64,000 nucleotides of DNA from Methanothermococcus thermolithotrophicus DSM 2095 (GCF_946463545.1 NZ_OX296583.1:372001-436000); one strand, 5' to 3'; shown: positions 47,803-57,557, counted from the first letter of the stretch. Translations and numbers: made by a program. Notes: generated by a model from the sequence alone, not told the origin.

Positions 47803-49800
47803 TTAAATCATTTCTAATAATGCTTTTGCAGCTTCTCTTGTTGCTTCTCTGTCGCCACCTGCAACAACTAAAACATCGTTTCCGTTTGCTGCATCTGGAA
47901 CAGCAACTAACATTGCTGGGCTTTCGTTGTCAATTGCAACTTTACCAGCATCTACTAATTCTTTTGTTAATGCGTTTACAACTGGTCCACCAACTAAGAT
48001 TAAGTTTTTGTCAGCAGTATCTAATGATACTTCTGAGTCCAATTTTGCAATTGGTGCTGTTAATTTAACTGCTTGTTGTGCATCTGCTAAGATGTCTTTT
48101 AATCTAACTTCTGCGTTTAATACAGTTTCTTTCTGACCGATGTTTAAGGTTACTTCTTTTGATTCGTCCATTAAGAATTTAACTTTTAACACATTGTTTT
48201 TGTCTTCGTCGTCAAATACTAATTTAAGGTAGTCTGCAATGTTTATTTCGTCTCCATCGTCTAACTTCTTCTTCTTGTCTCCAACGTATTTTAATGCAAT
48301 ACCTACTACATTAGCTTTATCAGACTCAGTAATATCTTTTTTAATGTCTAATTTACCACTGACATTAAGGGCAGCCCATGCTTCCCAGTCTGGTATGTAT
48401 TCTTCACCAAGTTCAAGGGCTTTGGTATCTTTGGTGATTAATACTTCAGCGTAACCTGTTGTTCCTGCAATGTCTTCCCATGCATCGTTTACAACAACAC
48501 CAACGTCTTTGTATGCGAGTGTTAACTGGGTTGTATTAGAAACTGTATCAGTTTTTTCTTTTACAACTTTTCCGTCTTTTAATACTTGAACGGTAGCTTT
48601 GTACTCGCTTCCACTCTTTAAAATACTTGCTACTTTAACTTCGTAGCCGTTTCCAACTGCGAATGTTTCTCCTTCTTTTAAAACACCGTCTTTTGCTTCT
48701 TTACCGAGGTATATTATATCATCATCAGCGTCGATTTTTACAACAGCGTACTCTTCACCTAAGAATGGTATTCTCATACCTGGTTTTAAAGTAACTGTAT
48801 TAGCATCGTTGAATACTTCTTCGTCATTTTTGTATGCAATTGATGCATATAATAATTGGTCTTCATCTATTGACCTTTTATCGCTGTCATAGACTATTTT
48901 TGCAAATACGACTTCTCCAGCATCGTTGTCGTTGCTGTCGAACCAGTCTGATGGGTCAATGTCAGTTACTTTTAACATTGTGCTAACGTCACCTAATGAT
49001 GTAAAACTATATCCATCAGTTGGGTGGTCATTTTTTAAATCTATGTTTGCGTCATTTGAAGTAACTCCAAAAGTTTTTACAGTTGCAGACCCAACAAGTT
49101 GTATCCAGTCAGGGTTAGTTACTTTTGTACCATTAGTTGTAGTGTCATCCACCAAGGTACCATTAATAACTAATTTTAAATAACTACCATTGTAAGTTAT
49201 GCTTTCTACAATACCGGAACCTTTAGTTATATTAGTACTGCTAGAATCGATATTTACTGTATCTCCTTTTGACAGACTTCCTAGTATGTTTTTTAATTCA
49301 TAATTGTCTGTGGTAATGTTGATATAATCAACAGTACCGTTGGACAAAACTATGTTTGTTGTTGGATAGTCAGCATCTGTAAAGTTTACATTAAGAGTAC
49401 TTTCAGTTATAAATCCTTTTGCATAGTCTGAGTCTGCAGCAGCTACGAGAACTACATCTTCTGAAGGACTATCTGAATCTAAATTATAAACATCTACATC
49501 GTCAGATTCAGCTTTTGCACTAACTTTTATTTTAGCGCTTCCTGTATCAACAACTCCTGTTTTGTATGCCATTGAACCTATTTTTGCAGCAACATCAGCA
49601 GCTGAAATAACATCCATTGTAGCTGCTCCTGAACCAACTACAATATCTACGTTTGGTGTTCCATCTTCTTTAATAGCATTTTTCATAAATCCTGCAACAT
49701 CTCCTGATGTGGTTGCTGCCATTACACCACTTGCTAATGCGGAAGCTACCATAGCCCCTCCAACTGCAATTGCACCAATTTTCTTTAAACTCATAGCCAT
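47803..49800 (-). CDS. S-layer protein, longer tandem copy
   Basis: A 665-residue secreted wall protein. The signal peptide (KKIGAIAVGGAMVASALASGVMA) is followed by the S-layer N-terminal region NVDIVVGSGAATMDVISAADVAAKIG; the C-terminal region ends LILVGGPVVNALTKEL and LVVAGGDREATREAAKALLEMI. Between about 135 and 265 lies a copy-specific, Thr/Asn-rich segment with many N-glycosylation sequons. The rest is nearly identical to the next gene upstream. It forms the paracrystalline surface lattice of methanococci. GGGGGAGATATG precedes ATGGCTATG. Confidence 0.93.
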   Translation of the reverse strand: MAMSLKKIGAIAVGGAMVASALASGVMAATTSGDVAGFMKNAIKEDGTPNVDIVVGSGAATMDVISAADVAAKIGSMAYKTGVVDTGSAKIKVSAKAESDDVDVYNLDSDSPSEDVVLVAAADSDYAKGFITESTLNVNFTDADYPTTNIVLSNGTVDYINITTDNYELKNILGSLSKGDTVNIDSSSTNITKGSGIVESITYNGSYLKLVINGTLVDDTTTNGTKVTNPDWIQLVGSATVKTFGVTSNDANIDLKNDHPTDGYSFTSLGDVSTMLKVTDIDPSDWFDSNDNDAGEVVFAKIVYDSDKRSIDEDQLLYASIAYKNDEEVFNDANTVTLKPGMRIPFLGEEYAVVKIDADDDIIYLGKEAKDGVLKEGETFAVGNGYEVKVASILKSGSEYKATVQVLKDGKVVKEKTDTVSNTTQLTLAYKDVGVVVNDAWEDIAGTTGYAEVLITKDTKALELGEEYIPDWEAWAALNVSGKLDIKKDITESDKANVVGIALKYVGDKKKKLDDGDEINIADYLKLVFDDEDKNNVLKVKFLMDESKEVTLNIGQKETVLNAEVRLKDILADAQQAVKLTAPIAKLDSEVSLDTADKNLILVGGPVVNALTKELVDAGKVAIDNESPAMLVAVPDAANGNDVLVVAGGDREATREAAKALLEMI

Positions 49801-49896
49801 ATCATATCTCCCCCTTTGATCTCGTTGGATTATTGATTAAATTTAAATAAACAAATCTATACCCAATAAAAAAATAAAAAAATAGATATAAGAAAT

Positions 49897-51576
49897 TTAA
49901 ATCATTTCTAATAATGCTTTTGCAGCTTCTCTTGTTGCTTCTCTGTCGCCACCTGCAACAACTAAAACATCGTTTCCGTTTGCTGCACCTTCAACAACAG
50001 CTAATGTTGCTGGGCTTGTGTTGTCAATTGCAACTTTACCAGCGTCTACTAATTCTTTTGTTAATGCGTTTACAACTGGTCCACCAACTAAGATTAAGTT
50101 TTTGTCAGCAGTATCTAATGATACTTCTGAGTCCAATTTTGCAATTGGTGCTGTTAATTTAACTGATTGTTGTGCATCTGCTAAGATGTCTTTTAATCTA
50201 ACTTCTGCGTTTAATACTGTTGCTTTTTGACCAATGTCTAATGTTACTTCTTTTGATTCGTCCATCAAGAATTTAACTTTTAATACGTCGTTCTTGTCTT
50301 CGTCGTCAAATACTAATTTGAGATAGTTTGCAATATCTACTTCGTCTCTATCTCCTAACTTCTTCTTCTTGTCTCCAACGTATTTTAATGCAATACCTAT
50401 TATATTAGCTTTATCAGACTCGGTAATATCTTTTTTGATTTCTAATTTATCACTATTGTTGAGTGCTGCATATGCTTCCCAGTCTGGTATGTATTCTTCA
50501 CCAAGTTCGAGAGCTTTGGTATCTTTTGTAATTAATACTTCAGCGTAACCTGTTGTTCCTGCAATATCTTCCCATGCATCGTTTACAACAACACCAACAT
50601 CTTTGTATGCGAGTTTTAACTGTGCTGAACTACTACCGCCAACTGTATCAGTTTTTTCTTTTACAACTTTTCCATCTTTTAATATTTGAACGTTAACACT
50701 GTATTCAGTTGATGTATCTCCACTCTTTAAAATACTTGCTATTTTAACTTCGTAGCCGTTTCCAACTGCGAATGTTTCTCCTTCTTTTAAAACACCATCT
50801 TTTGCTTCTTTACCGAGGTATATTATGTCATCTTCATCGTCGATTTTTACAACAGCGTACTCTTCACCAAGGAATGGTATTCTCATACCAGGTTTTAAGG
50901 TAACTGTGTTATTATCGTTGAATACATCTTCGTCATTTTTGTATGCAATTGATGCATATAATATTTGGTCTTCGTCTATTGATAATTTATCGCTGTCATA
51001 TACAATTCTTGTAAATACGACTTCTCCCGCATCGTCGTCGTTGCTGTACCAGTCTGATGGGTCAATGTCAGTTACTTTCAACATTGTGCTAACGTCACCT
51101 AATGATGTAGCATTAAAATCGGAGTCGTTCACATCTTGTATGCTACCGCTGGCTAATTCATCTGTAACCTTAAGTTTGTCACTACCATTAATAAATCCTT
51201 TTGCATAGTCTGAGTCTGCAGCAGCTACAAGGGCAATATCTTCATTAGTAGCATTTAAAGTAAAAATATTTACATCGTCAGATTCAGCTTTTGCTGAAAC
51301 TTTAACTACTGCACTTCCGTCTTCAACAACTCCTGTTTTGTATGCCATTGAACCTATTTTTGCAGCAACGTCAGCAGCTGAAACAACATCCATTACAGCA
51401 GCTCCTGAACCAACTACAATATCTACGTTTGGTGTTCCATCTTCTTTAATAGCATTTTTCATAAATCCTGCAACATCTCCTGATGTGGTTGCTGCCATTA
51501 CACCACTTGCTAATGCGGAAGCTACCATAGCCCCTCCAACTGCAATTGCACCAATTTTCTTTAAACTCATAGCCAT
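49897..51576 (-). CDS. S-layer protein, shorter tandem copy
   Basis: A 559-residue paralogue of the protein at 47803, transcribed first. The first about 100 and last about 400 residues are almost the same; the middle segment is about 100 residues shorter (TDELASGSIQDVNDSDF in place of the sequon-rich part). The gene follows GGGTGAATATAT. Only 96 bases separate the two genes, and no strong stem is seen there, so they may be cotranscribed. Near identity outside the middle suggests recent duplication or gene conversion. Confidence 0.93.
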   Translation of the reverse strand: MAMSLKKIGAIAVGGAMVASALASGVMAATTSGDVAGFMKNAIKEDGTPNVDIVVGSGAAVMDVVSAADVAAKIGSMAYKTGVVEDGSAVVKVSAKAESDDVNIFTLNATNEDIALVAAADSDYAKGFINGSDKLKVTDELASGSIQDVNDSDFNATSLGDVSTMLKVTDIDPSDWYSNDDDAGEVVFTRIVYDSDKLSIDEDQILYASIAYKNDEDVFNDNNTVTLKPGMRIPFLGEEYAVVKIDDEDDIIYLGKEAKDGVLKEGETFAVGNGYEVKIASILKSGDTSTEYSVNVQILKDGKVVKEKTDTVGGSSSAQLKLAYKDVGVVVNDAWEDIAGTTGYAEVLITKDTKALELGEEYIPDWEAYAALNNSDKLEIKKDITESDKANIIGIALKYVGDKKKKLGDRDEVDIANYLKLVFDDEDKNDVLKVKFLMDESKEVTLDIGQKATVLNAEVRLKDILADAQQSVKLTAPIAKLDSEVSLDTADKNLILVGGPVVNALTKELVDAGKVAIDNTSPATLAVVEGAANGNDVLVVAGGDREATREAAKALLEMI

Positions 51577-51783
51577 ATATATTCACCCTTTGATTTTTTA
51601 GTTTTTATATTCAACCTTATTTTGACTTTTGACTTTTTAATTCTTTCACGATAATACCTTCGACATTTTTGATATATATACCTTTCCATTTGAAACGGTT
51701 GTAACAATGGTTTCATGGCATTAAACCTTATATATTAATCTTAATCTAAGAAAGAACTATTTTAAGAAGATGTATTCAAAAAC

Positions 51784-51813
51784 AAAAAAGTTGCAAATAT
51801 TTGCAACTTTTTT
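51784..51813 (+). repeat. Perfect 30-base palindrome
   Basis: AAAAAAGTTGCAAAT followed by its exact complement ATTTGCAACTTTTTT. The core GTTGCAAA / TTTGCAAC shares GCAACTTTTTT with the insert in the tRNA-Met duplication and with 61299. With its T-run it could be a terminator, though no gene ends right before it. Confidence 0.65.
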
Positions 51814-51885
51814 AAATGGATTAAAATAAATATTTATAGATTTATATTGTCGGATATAACAAACTTAAATCTACTCCTAAAATAT

Positions 51886-51975
51886 ACCTACTCAACTTCG
51901 TTGAGTAGGTATCAGATTTGGGGATCGGAGTGAGCGAAGCGAACGAAGAGCTACAAAATCCCGAAGGGATTTTGT
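51886..51975 (-). repeat. Hairpin plus reversed type A palindromic element
   Basis: First, stem ACCTACTCAAC / GTTGAGTAGGT (51886-51910), 11 bp, perfect. Then, on the minus strand, a type A unit: stem ACAAAATCCC / GGGATTTTGT (51953-51975) and tail TAGCTCTTCGTTCGCTTCGC to ACTCCGATC. Tail differs from the 36166 copy at one or two bases, while the stem differs at several paired positions. Confidence 0.8.
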
Positions 51976-51990
51976 TCAATCCAACACCTC

Positions 51991-52096
51991 TCGACAAAAA
52001 CCTTTGGTTTTTGTGAATCGACAAATTTCCTTGAAATTTGTCTCGATCAGCGAATCCCTTGGATTCGCTTCGACAGCAAATCGAGATTTGCTTCGA
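51991..52096 (+). repeat. Array of four hairpins spaced by TCGA (type B)
   Basis: Stems: ACAAAAACC / GGTTTTTGT, ACAAATTTC / GAAATTTGT, AGCGAATCC / GGATTCGCT, AGCAAATC / GATTTGCT. Each is perfect; TCGA recurs at 51991, 52018, 52043, 52070 and 52093 between units, a spacing of 23-27 bases. The same architecture occurs inside polB at 55093-55203. Confidence 0.8.
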
Positions 52097-52259
52097 TTTA
52101 TAAAGGGGTTGGAGATATATATTAAAGTTTTTTTATCTAGTAATTCCAATGTTTTTTGCTGAGCTCTACCAACACATCAAATTTATATTTAAGTTATTCA
52201 ATTTATCGAGCTCCGTAGTATTACCAATTAATTGAAAATATTTAATCCTCATTTTATAT

Positions 52260-54032
52260 CTATTCATCCACGTAGTAGTATTCCCCAATTTCCTTTTGAT
52301 GCAAATCTCTTTGGCTTCCTTCCTTGTTAACCCTTGGTCTTCCAGTATCTGGGTCCCTTCTAAATGTGATATTCATTTCTTTTAAAAACTTATTTGCTCC
52401 ATCTCTTTTCTTCAGTGGGGCAGAACCTTCTCCCCAAATTCCTGGCTCACCACTAAATACTATAAATCTATCTGAAATGTAATCTTGGAATAATATATCG
52501 TGGTCAACTACAAGCATTGCAGCTTCTTTTTCGTCTGCCATTCTTCTGATAACTCTTGAAACACTTAAACGCTGTTCAACGTCTAAAAATGCCGAAGGTT
52601 CGTCTATAAGGTATATATCTGCATCCCTACTTAAGCATGCTGCAATGGCAACCCTTTGTAATTCCCCACCTGAGAGGTCTTTAATATTGAAATCCATTAT
52701 CTTTTCTAAACTTAATGGTTTAATTATTTCTGATTTATAGAATGAAGTGTTTATGTTGGTTATAGACCTCAGTAAATCCTCAACTGTACCATCATAATCA
52801 GAGACTATGTACTGTGGTTTGTATGAAACTTTTACATCATCCCCTGAAATACTTCCTTCATCAGGCTCAACAACTTTTGCAAGCAGTTTAACAAATGTAG
52901 TTTTACCTATACCATTTGGACCAAGGATACCAACAACTTCTCCTTTATATATTTCTCCACCTTCTACAGTTAATTTGAAATCTCCCAAGGTCTTTGAAAC
53001 TTTTGAATAGTTTAAAAGCAAAGGTCTGTTTGAATGGTCTATAGGTGGTCTCTTTTCAAATACGATTGGATTCTTTCTGAACCTTATGTTTTCTTCCTTT
53101 AAAAATCCATCCAAATACGTGTTTATACCTACCCTTGTTCCCCTTGGATGAGCTACAACCCCATAGGCTGAAGGGGTACCATATACAATATGAATATAAT
53201 CTGAAAGATAGTCTAAAACAATTAAATCGTGTTCAACTGCAACGACCTTTTTATTTTCACCGATATCTCTTATAACTTTTGCAACATTGAACCTCTGCTT
53301 AACATCAAGCCATGATGTAGGTTCGTCAAAGTAGTAAATGTCTCCTTCTTTTAAACATGCAGCTGCAATTGCCACTCTCTGGAGCTCACCACCACTAAGT
53401 TGATCGAGCTCTCTGTCCAACAGTTTATTCAATTCCAACTTAGTTACTATTTCATCAAAGAGTCCTTTTTCATCTACCTTTTTTAATAAATCTCCTACTT
53501 TTCCCTTAACAACCTTTGGAAGAGCATCGATATACTGTGGTTTGTGAACAGGTTTAATTCCTTTGTTTCTCAATTCTTCAAAGTAACTCTGCAATTCAGT
53601 ACCTGCAAAGTACTCCTTAACCTTATCGTAGGAAACCTCTTCATCCAACTTATTCAAGTTAGGTATCAATTCACCGCTTAAAATTTTCAATATTGTAGAT
53701 TTACCTACACCGTTAGGACCTAATATACCAACTACACCATCTCTAGGAGTTATCAAACCATAAAGCCTGAACCTATTTTTACCATAGGAATGTACTATTT
53801 TATCATCTGTTAGTTCCTCAGGTAATCCAATAATATTGATAGCTTCAAATGGACATCTTTTAGTACAGATACCACATCCACCACAGAGCTCTTCTGAGAT
53901 TATTGGTTTCCCAAGACTTTCATCCATAACTATAGTTTCTTCACCCATCCTAACTCCTGGACAGTACTTCATACATTCCAAAGAACACCTTCTTGGCTGA
54001 CATCTGTCATAATCTAAAATAGCCAATCTCAT
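52260..54032 (-). CDS. Ribosome recycling ATPase ABCE1/RLI
   Basis: A 590-residue ABC protein that splits ribosomes after termination. The N-terminal ferredoxin-like part has CQPRRCSLECMKYCPG and CGGCGICTKRCP for two [4Fe-4S] clusters. Two nucleotide domains follow, each with Walker A (GPNGVGKST, GPNGIGKTT), signature (LSGGELQRVAIAA twice) and Walker B (YYFDEPTSWLD, YLIDEPSAFLD). I start at MRLAILDYD (54032), which is the family start, with GGTGATGTTA upstream; the frame is open to 54050. Confidence 0.96.
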   Translation of the reverse strand: MRLAILDYDRCQPRRCSLECMKYCPGVRMGEETIVMDESLGKPIISEELCGGCGICTKRCPFEAINIIGLPEELTDDKIVHSYGKNRFRLYGLITPRDGVVGILGPNGVGKSTILKILSGELIPNLNKLDEEVSYDKVKEYFAGTELQSYFEELRNKGIKPVHKPQYIDALPKVVKGKVGDLLKKVDEKGLFDEIVTKLELNKLLDRELDQLSGGELQRVAIAAACLKEGDIYYFDEPTSWLDVKQRFNVAKVIRDIGENKKVVAVEHDLIVLDYLSDYIHIVYGTPSAYGVVAHPRGTRVGINTYLDGFLKEENIRFRKNPIVFEKRPPIDHSNRPLLLNYSKVSKTLGDFKLTVEGGEIYKGEVVGILGPNGIGKTTFVKLLAKVVEPDEGSISGDDVKVSYKPQYIVSDYDGTVEDLLRSITNINTSFYKSEIIKPLSLEKIMDFNIKDLSGGELQRVAIAACLSRDADIYLIDEPSAFLDVEQRLSVSRVIRRMADEKEAAMLVVDHDILFQDYISDRFIVFSGEPGIWGEGSAPLKKRDGANKFLKEMNITFRRDPDTGRPRVNKEGSQRDLHQKEIGEYYYVDE

Positions 54033-54089
54033 TAACATCACCTTAATCAATTTTACACATCATCCAAATGTAAAGTTAAAAAAATAAAA

Positions 54090-54596
54090 TTACTTTAATT
54101 CTTTTTGTTTAGCGTAGTTAACAAGCCCTCCTGCACTTAATATATCACACGCCAAACCTTTAGGAGCGCTACATTTGATTTTCTTAATTATTGTCCCTTC
54201 TGTATCTTCAATTTTTATTTCCTCGTTTTCTAAATCTATCTCGATAGTATATCCATCTTCAACGTGTTTTTTTATTCCTTTGCATACGATAGGGATTAAA
54301 CCTATATTTATACAGTTTCTATAAAATATCCTTGCAAAACTCTCAGCTACAATGGCCTTAATTCCACAGTACTTAATGGAAATTGGTGCCTGTTCTCTTG
54401 AGCTCCCACATCCAAAGTTCTCTCCAGCCACTATTAAATCTCCTTCATTAACTCTTTTTGGGAAGTCTTCATCAATCCCTGCCATGCAATGTGAGGCGAG
54501 CTCATAAACATCTGTAGTTTTTAAATAAGCTCCTGGAATTATTGCATCTGTATCAACGTCATCTCCAAAAATATGAACCTTACCTTTTAATTTCAT
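54090..54596 (-). CDS. hacB: Homoaconitase small subunit (HacB/LeuD family)
   Basis: A 168-residue swivel-domain subunit of a (homo)aconitase or isopropylmalate isomerase. Motifs: FGDDVDTDAIIPG (10-22), the specificity loop YLKT (24-27), GENFGCGSSREQAP (58-71) and FARIFYRNCINIGL. The large subunit is likely the product of 11024. Position 26 is Lys, where MJ1271 homoaconitase has Arg (YLRT, from memory); an engineered R26K change in that enzyme gave relaxed isopropylmalate activity. Thus the subunit could be homoaconitase, LeuD, or dual. GGTGATAAT precedes ATG. Confidence 0.78.
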   Translation of the reverse strand: MKLKGKVHIFGDDVDTDAIIPGAYLKTTDVYELASHCMAGIDEDFPKRVNEGDLIVAGENFGCGSSREQAPISIKYCGIKAIVAESFARIFYRNCINIGLIPIVCKGIKKHVEDGYTIEIDLENEEIKIEDTEGTIIKKIKCSAPKGLACDILSAGGLVNYAKQKELK

Positions 54597-54609
54597 ATTA
54601 TCACCTTTT

Positions 54610-54700
54610 ACGAGCGAAGCGAGTAAATTAGCAAATCTATGATTTGTGTATTTTACGAACGAAGTGAGTAAATCAGCAAATCCGAAGGATTTGTGCTTTT
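54610..54700 (+). repeat. Tandem 45-base repeat with hairpins
   Basis: Unit 1 starts ACGAGCGAAGCGAGTAAAT at 54610 and unit 2 ACGAACGAAGTGAGTAAAT at 54655. Each is followed by a stem: GCAAATC-TAT-GATTTGTG and AGCAAATCC-GAA-GGATTTGTG. The unit is a rearranged type A element (tail first, stem second). Located just upstream of hacB. Confidence 0.75.
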
Positions 54701-54762
54701 AAAAATATTAAACGAAAAACCGTTAATCCTATGCTATAATGTTTCGTCTATGCCATAAATAT

Positions 54763-54782
54763 ATGAAAACCGAAGTTTTCAT
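54763..54782 (+). repeat. Short hairpin ATGAAAAC-CGAA-GTTTTCAT
   Basis: Perfect 8-bp stem with a CGAA tetraloop, of the same GAA/TTC loop type as the other elements. In the hacB-polB gap. Confidence 0.6.
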
Positions 54783-55001
54783 AAGTTTCAGTTACTTGAT
54801 AAAATAGGCCAATAACAAAATATAAAACGATATAGCTTAAATATTTCTTGTAATTTTTTGATGGGATGAACGTATTTCTTATTAGAATAATATATAATAA
54901 TAAGTGACATATAAATAATCAATACATGTTGAAAAGCATATAATTTAAATATATTGCAACTTTTGCCAATATATAAATTTAATCCTTCATTTGGTGTTAT
55001 C

Positions 55002-57557
55002 ATGGATGTCCTTATAGACCTAAACTACAGCTCAGAAGAAAAATGCCTGTATTTGTACTTAATCAATGAAATGTGCCGACCCCTACAACACATCGAAGCA
55101 AATCCGAAGGATTTGCTGTCGAAGCGAATTTCAAAAAATTCGCTGACTCACGAAACCGAAGGTTTCGTCGAGACTTACGAAAACTCGAAGAGTTTTCGTC
55201 AAGTTTTAAAAGAAAAAGATTTTAAACCGTATTTTTATGTTGATGCAGATATAAATGATATAAAAAGTTTTTTAAAAGAAAAAGAACTTTCTGATCTTGT
55301 GGAAAACATAGAAATTGTAAAAAAAACTATTTTAAAGGATATTAACGACAGTATGGATAGGATAGTTGAAAAAGAATTGTGCAAAATAATCGTAAAATAT
55401 CCAAAGGATGTTCCAAAACTTAGGGCCCTGAAGGAGATTGGGGTAATATACGAACACGACATACCATTTACAAAGCGATACCTAATTGACAGCGGCATAG
55501 TTCCAACTGCCTACTTTGATTTTAAAAATAAAAAAATAATTAATAACAATATACCAAAGTTAAAGGCAATTTCCTTTGACATGGAAGTTTATTGTGAAGG
55601 GGGAGAACCTGACCCAGAGAAGGATCCAATTTTAATGACTAGTTTTTGTTCAGATTTGAGAAAAGTTATAACATATAAATCCTTTGAACATGAATACGTC
55701 GAGCTCGTAGAGGATGAAAAGGAACTAATTAAAAAAACAATTGAAACACTTAGAAACTACGATATAATATACACATACAATGGGGATAACTTTGATTTTC
55801 CATATTTAAAGAAAAGGGCAAAATACCTTGGAATAGATGTTAATTTGGGAAAGTCCCCTTCAAATCAAGTTTGCGAAGAAAATAAACAACTTTATTATTC
55901 AATTAACAACGAGGACATAAAGATTTCAAAGGGTGGGATGCACTTAAGGAGCTACATACCAGGAAGGGTTCATATCGATCTATATCCCATCGCAAGGAAA
56001 CTTTTGAACTTAGCTAGATACAAGTTGGAGGATGTGACTTTCGAGCTCTTTGGAATAAATAAGTTGGAAGTTGGGCATTCAAATATAGCCCGCATCTGGA
56101 ATGAAAAAAATGAAACCTTGGTGGAATACTCCTTTCAAGATGCATATTATACCTATAAAATTGGAGAATATTTCTTACCTTTAGAAATAATGTTTTCAAG
56201 AATCGTAAATCAGACGTTATTTGAAATAAGCAGAATGAGCAGTAGTCAGATGGTGGAATATCTTCTGTTAAAAAACTCATTTAAAAACAATTTTATAGCA
56301 CCAAATAAACCTTCAAACAGAGAATATCTAAGAAGGATAAGAGAAAGGTATGAAGGGGGCTATGTAAAGGAACCTATAAAGGGGATTCACGACAGCATAG
56401 TTTCAATGGATTTCAAAAGCCTTTACCCGTCCATAATAATTAGCCATAACATAAGTCCAGATACCATCGATTGTAAGTGCTGCGAACATGAAGCTGAAAA
56501 AATACTTGGTCATTGGTTTTGTAAAAAAAGAATAGGTATTATTCCAAAAACATTAAAGGATTTAATTGAAAGGAGAAAGAAAATTAAAACGATTTTGAAA
56601 TCCAAGCAGGATAAAATTTTATTGGATACGGAAAATCCGAAGGTTATGGATGAGGATACAAAATCTACCGACGAGTATTATGACCTACTGAATTACGAAC
56701 AGAAATCTTTGAAGGTTTTGGCAAACTCAATCTATGGTTACTTAGCCTTTCCAAGGGCAAGATGGTACTCAAAGGAATGTGCAGAAGTCATAACATATCT
56801 TGGAAGAAACTACATTCAAAAAACCATGGATGAAGCTGAAAAATTTGGGTTTGAAGTAATATACGCAGACACCGATGGATTTTATTCAAAATTAAAAAAT
56901 AACAATACGACCAAAAATAAAGATGAATTGATAAATAAAACCTATGAATTTTTAGAAATTATAAACCAAAAACTCCCGGAAAGTATGGAATTAGAGTTTG
57001 AGGGGTACTATAAAAGAGGCATATTTATCACAAAAAAAAGGTATGCATTAATTGATGAAAGGGATAAAATAACAATTAAAGGTTTGGAATTCGTTAGAAG
57101 GGATTGGTCTAACATTGCTAAAAAAACCCAAAGAAGAGTTTTAGAAACCTTACTCAAAGAAGGAGATGTTGAAAAAGCCAAAAAGGTAATTCAGGACGTT
57201 ATAAACGATTTAAGAAATGGAAAAGTAGATAAAAAAGACTTGATAATATACACGCAGCTGACAAAGAATATAGACGAGTATAAAACCACATCACCACATG
57301 TTGAAGTTGCCAAAAAAATAATTAAAAAGAAAGGCAGGCTAAAAGTCGGAGACGTTCTAGAGTATATAATAACGAGTGGAAATAAATCAATAAGTGAAAG
57401 GGCTTTTTCACCTGAAGATGCAAAGGACTACGATATAAACTATTACATTGAAAATCAAGTTTTACCGCCTGTATTGAGAATCATGGAATCCTTAGGCATA
57501 TCAAAAGATGAACTTAAAAACTTGGATAAACAGGTGACTTTGGATAGATTCTTTTAA
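55002..57557 (+). CDS. polB: DNA polymerase family B
   Basis: An 851-residue replicative/repair polymerase without inteins. The exonuclease site begins AISFDMEVY (about 189-197) with [13 protein letters not shown]; polymerase motifs are [26 protein letters not shown] and [10 protein letters not shown] start at ATG 55002 (GGTGTTATC upstream). Odd: residues about 30-67 are encoded by a four-hairpin palindromic array (55093-55203). In the M. jannaschii enzyme, as I recall, the flanking sequences LIN and [11 protein letters not shown] are nearly adjacent, so this is an insertion. The frame is kept. Confidence 0.93.
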   Translation: MDVLIDLNYSSEEKCLYLYLINEMCRPLQHIEANPKDLLSKRISKNSLTHETEGFVETYENSKSFRQVLKEKDFKPYFYVDADINDIKSFLKEKELSDLVENIEIVKKTILKDINDSMDRIVEKELCKIIVKYPKDVPKLRALKEIGVIYEHDIPFTKRYLIDSGIVPTAYFDFKNKKIINNNIPKLKAISFDMEVYCEGGEPDPEKDPILMTSFCSDLRKVITYKSFEHEYVELVEDEKELIKKTIETLRNYDIIYTYNGDNFDFPYLKKRAKYLGIDVNLGKSPSNQVCEENKQLYYSINNEDIKISKGGMHLRSYIPGRVHIDLYPIARKLLNLARYKLEDVTFELFGINKLEVGHSNIARIWNEKNETLVEYSFQDAYYTYKIGEYFLPLEIMFSRIVNQTLFEISRMSSSQMVEYLLLKNSFKNNFIAPNKPSNREYLRRIRERYEGGYVKEPIKGIHDSIVSMDFKSLYPSIIISHNISPDTIDCKCCEHEAEKILGHWFCKKRIGIIPKTLKDLIERRKKIKTILKSKQDKILLDTENPKVMDEDTKSTDEYYDLLNYEQKSLKVLANSIYGYLAFPRARWYSKECAEVITYLGRNYIQKTMDEAEKFGFEVIYADTDGFYSKLKNNNTTKNKDELINKTYEFLEIINQKLPESMELEFEGYYKRGIFITKKRYALIDERDKITIKGLEFVRRDWSNIAKKTQRRVLETLLKEGDVEKAKKVIQDVINDLRNGKVDKKDLIIYTQLTKNIDEYKTTSPHVEVAKKIIKKKGRLKVGDVLEYIITSGNKSISERAFSPEDAKDYDINYYIENQVLPPVLRIMESLGISKDELKNLDKQVTLDRFF
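55093..55203 (+). repeat. Palindromic array inserted in frame within polB
   Basis: Four perfect stems: AGCAAATCC / GGATTTGCT (55097-55117), AGCGAATTT / AAATTCGCT (55123-55144), ACGAAACC / GGTTTCGT (55150-55168), ACGAAAACTC / GAGTTTTCGT (55177-55199), with linkers GTCGA, GACTC and CGAGACTT. Loops are GAA or CAAA. About 111 bases, 37 codons, no stop. Same family as 51991-52096. Confidence 0.85.

Larger units (their letters stand above)
51577..52259. other. 683-base intergenic region upstream of the S-layer genes, rich in palindromes
   Basis: No gene. Contents, left to right: a region with TATA-like GGTATATATATC (minus strand, near 51670-51682) that may serve the S-layer promoter, a 30-base perfect palindrome at 51784, an 11-bp stem at 51886, a reversed type A element at 51917, a four-hairpin array at 51991, then AT-rich DNA to the RLI stop. 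Confidence 0.6.
54597..55001. other. Divergent intergenic region between hacB and polB
   Basis: 405 bases. The left half holds a two-unit tandem repeat (54610-54700) and a hairpin at 54763, listed separately; the right half is plain AT-rich DNA with TATA-like stretches serving polB. No gene seen on either strand. Confidence 0.55.

Noticed and set aside
51842-52024. 60-codon minus-strand frame upstream of the S-layer genes
   Set aside because: It is only the read-through of palindromic repeats and has no start signal.
51991-52096. Regular 23-27 base spacing resembling a CRISPR array
   Set aside because: The repeated parts are not identical; each unit is its own palindrome and only TCGA is common. 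No cas genes are present.
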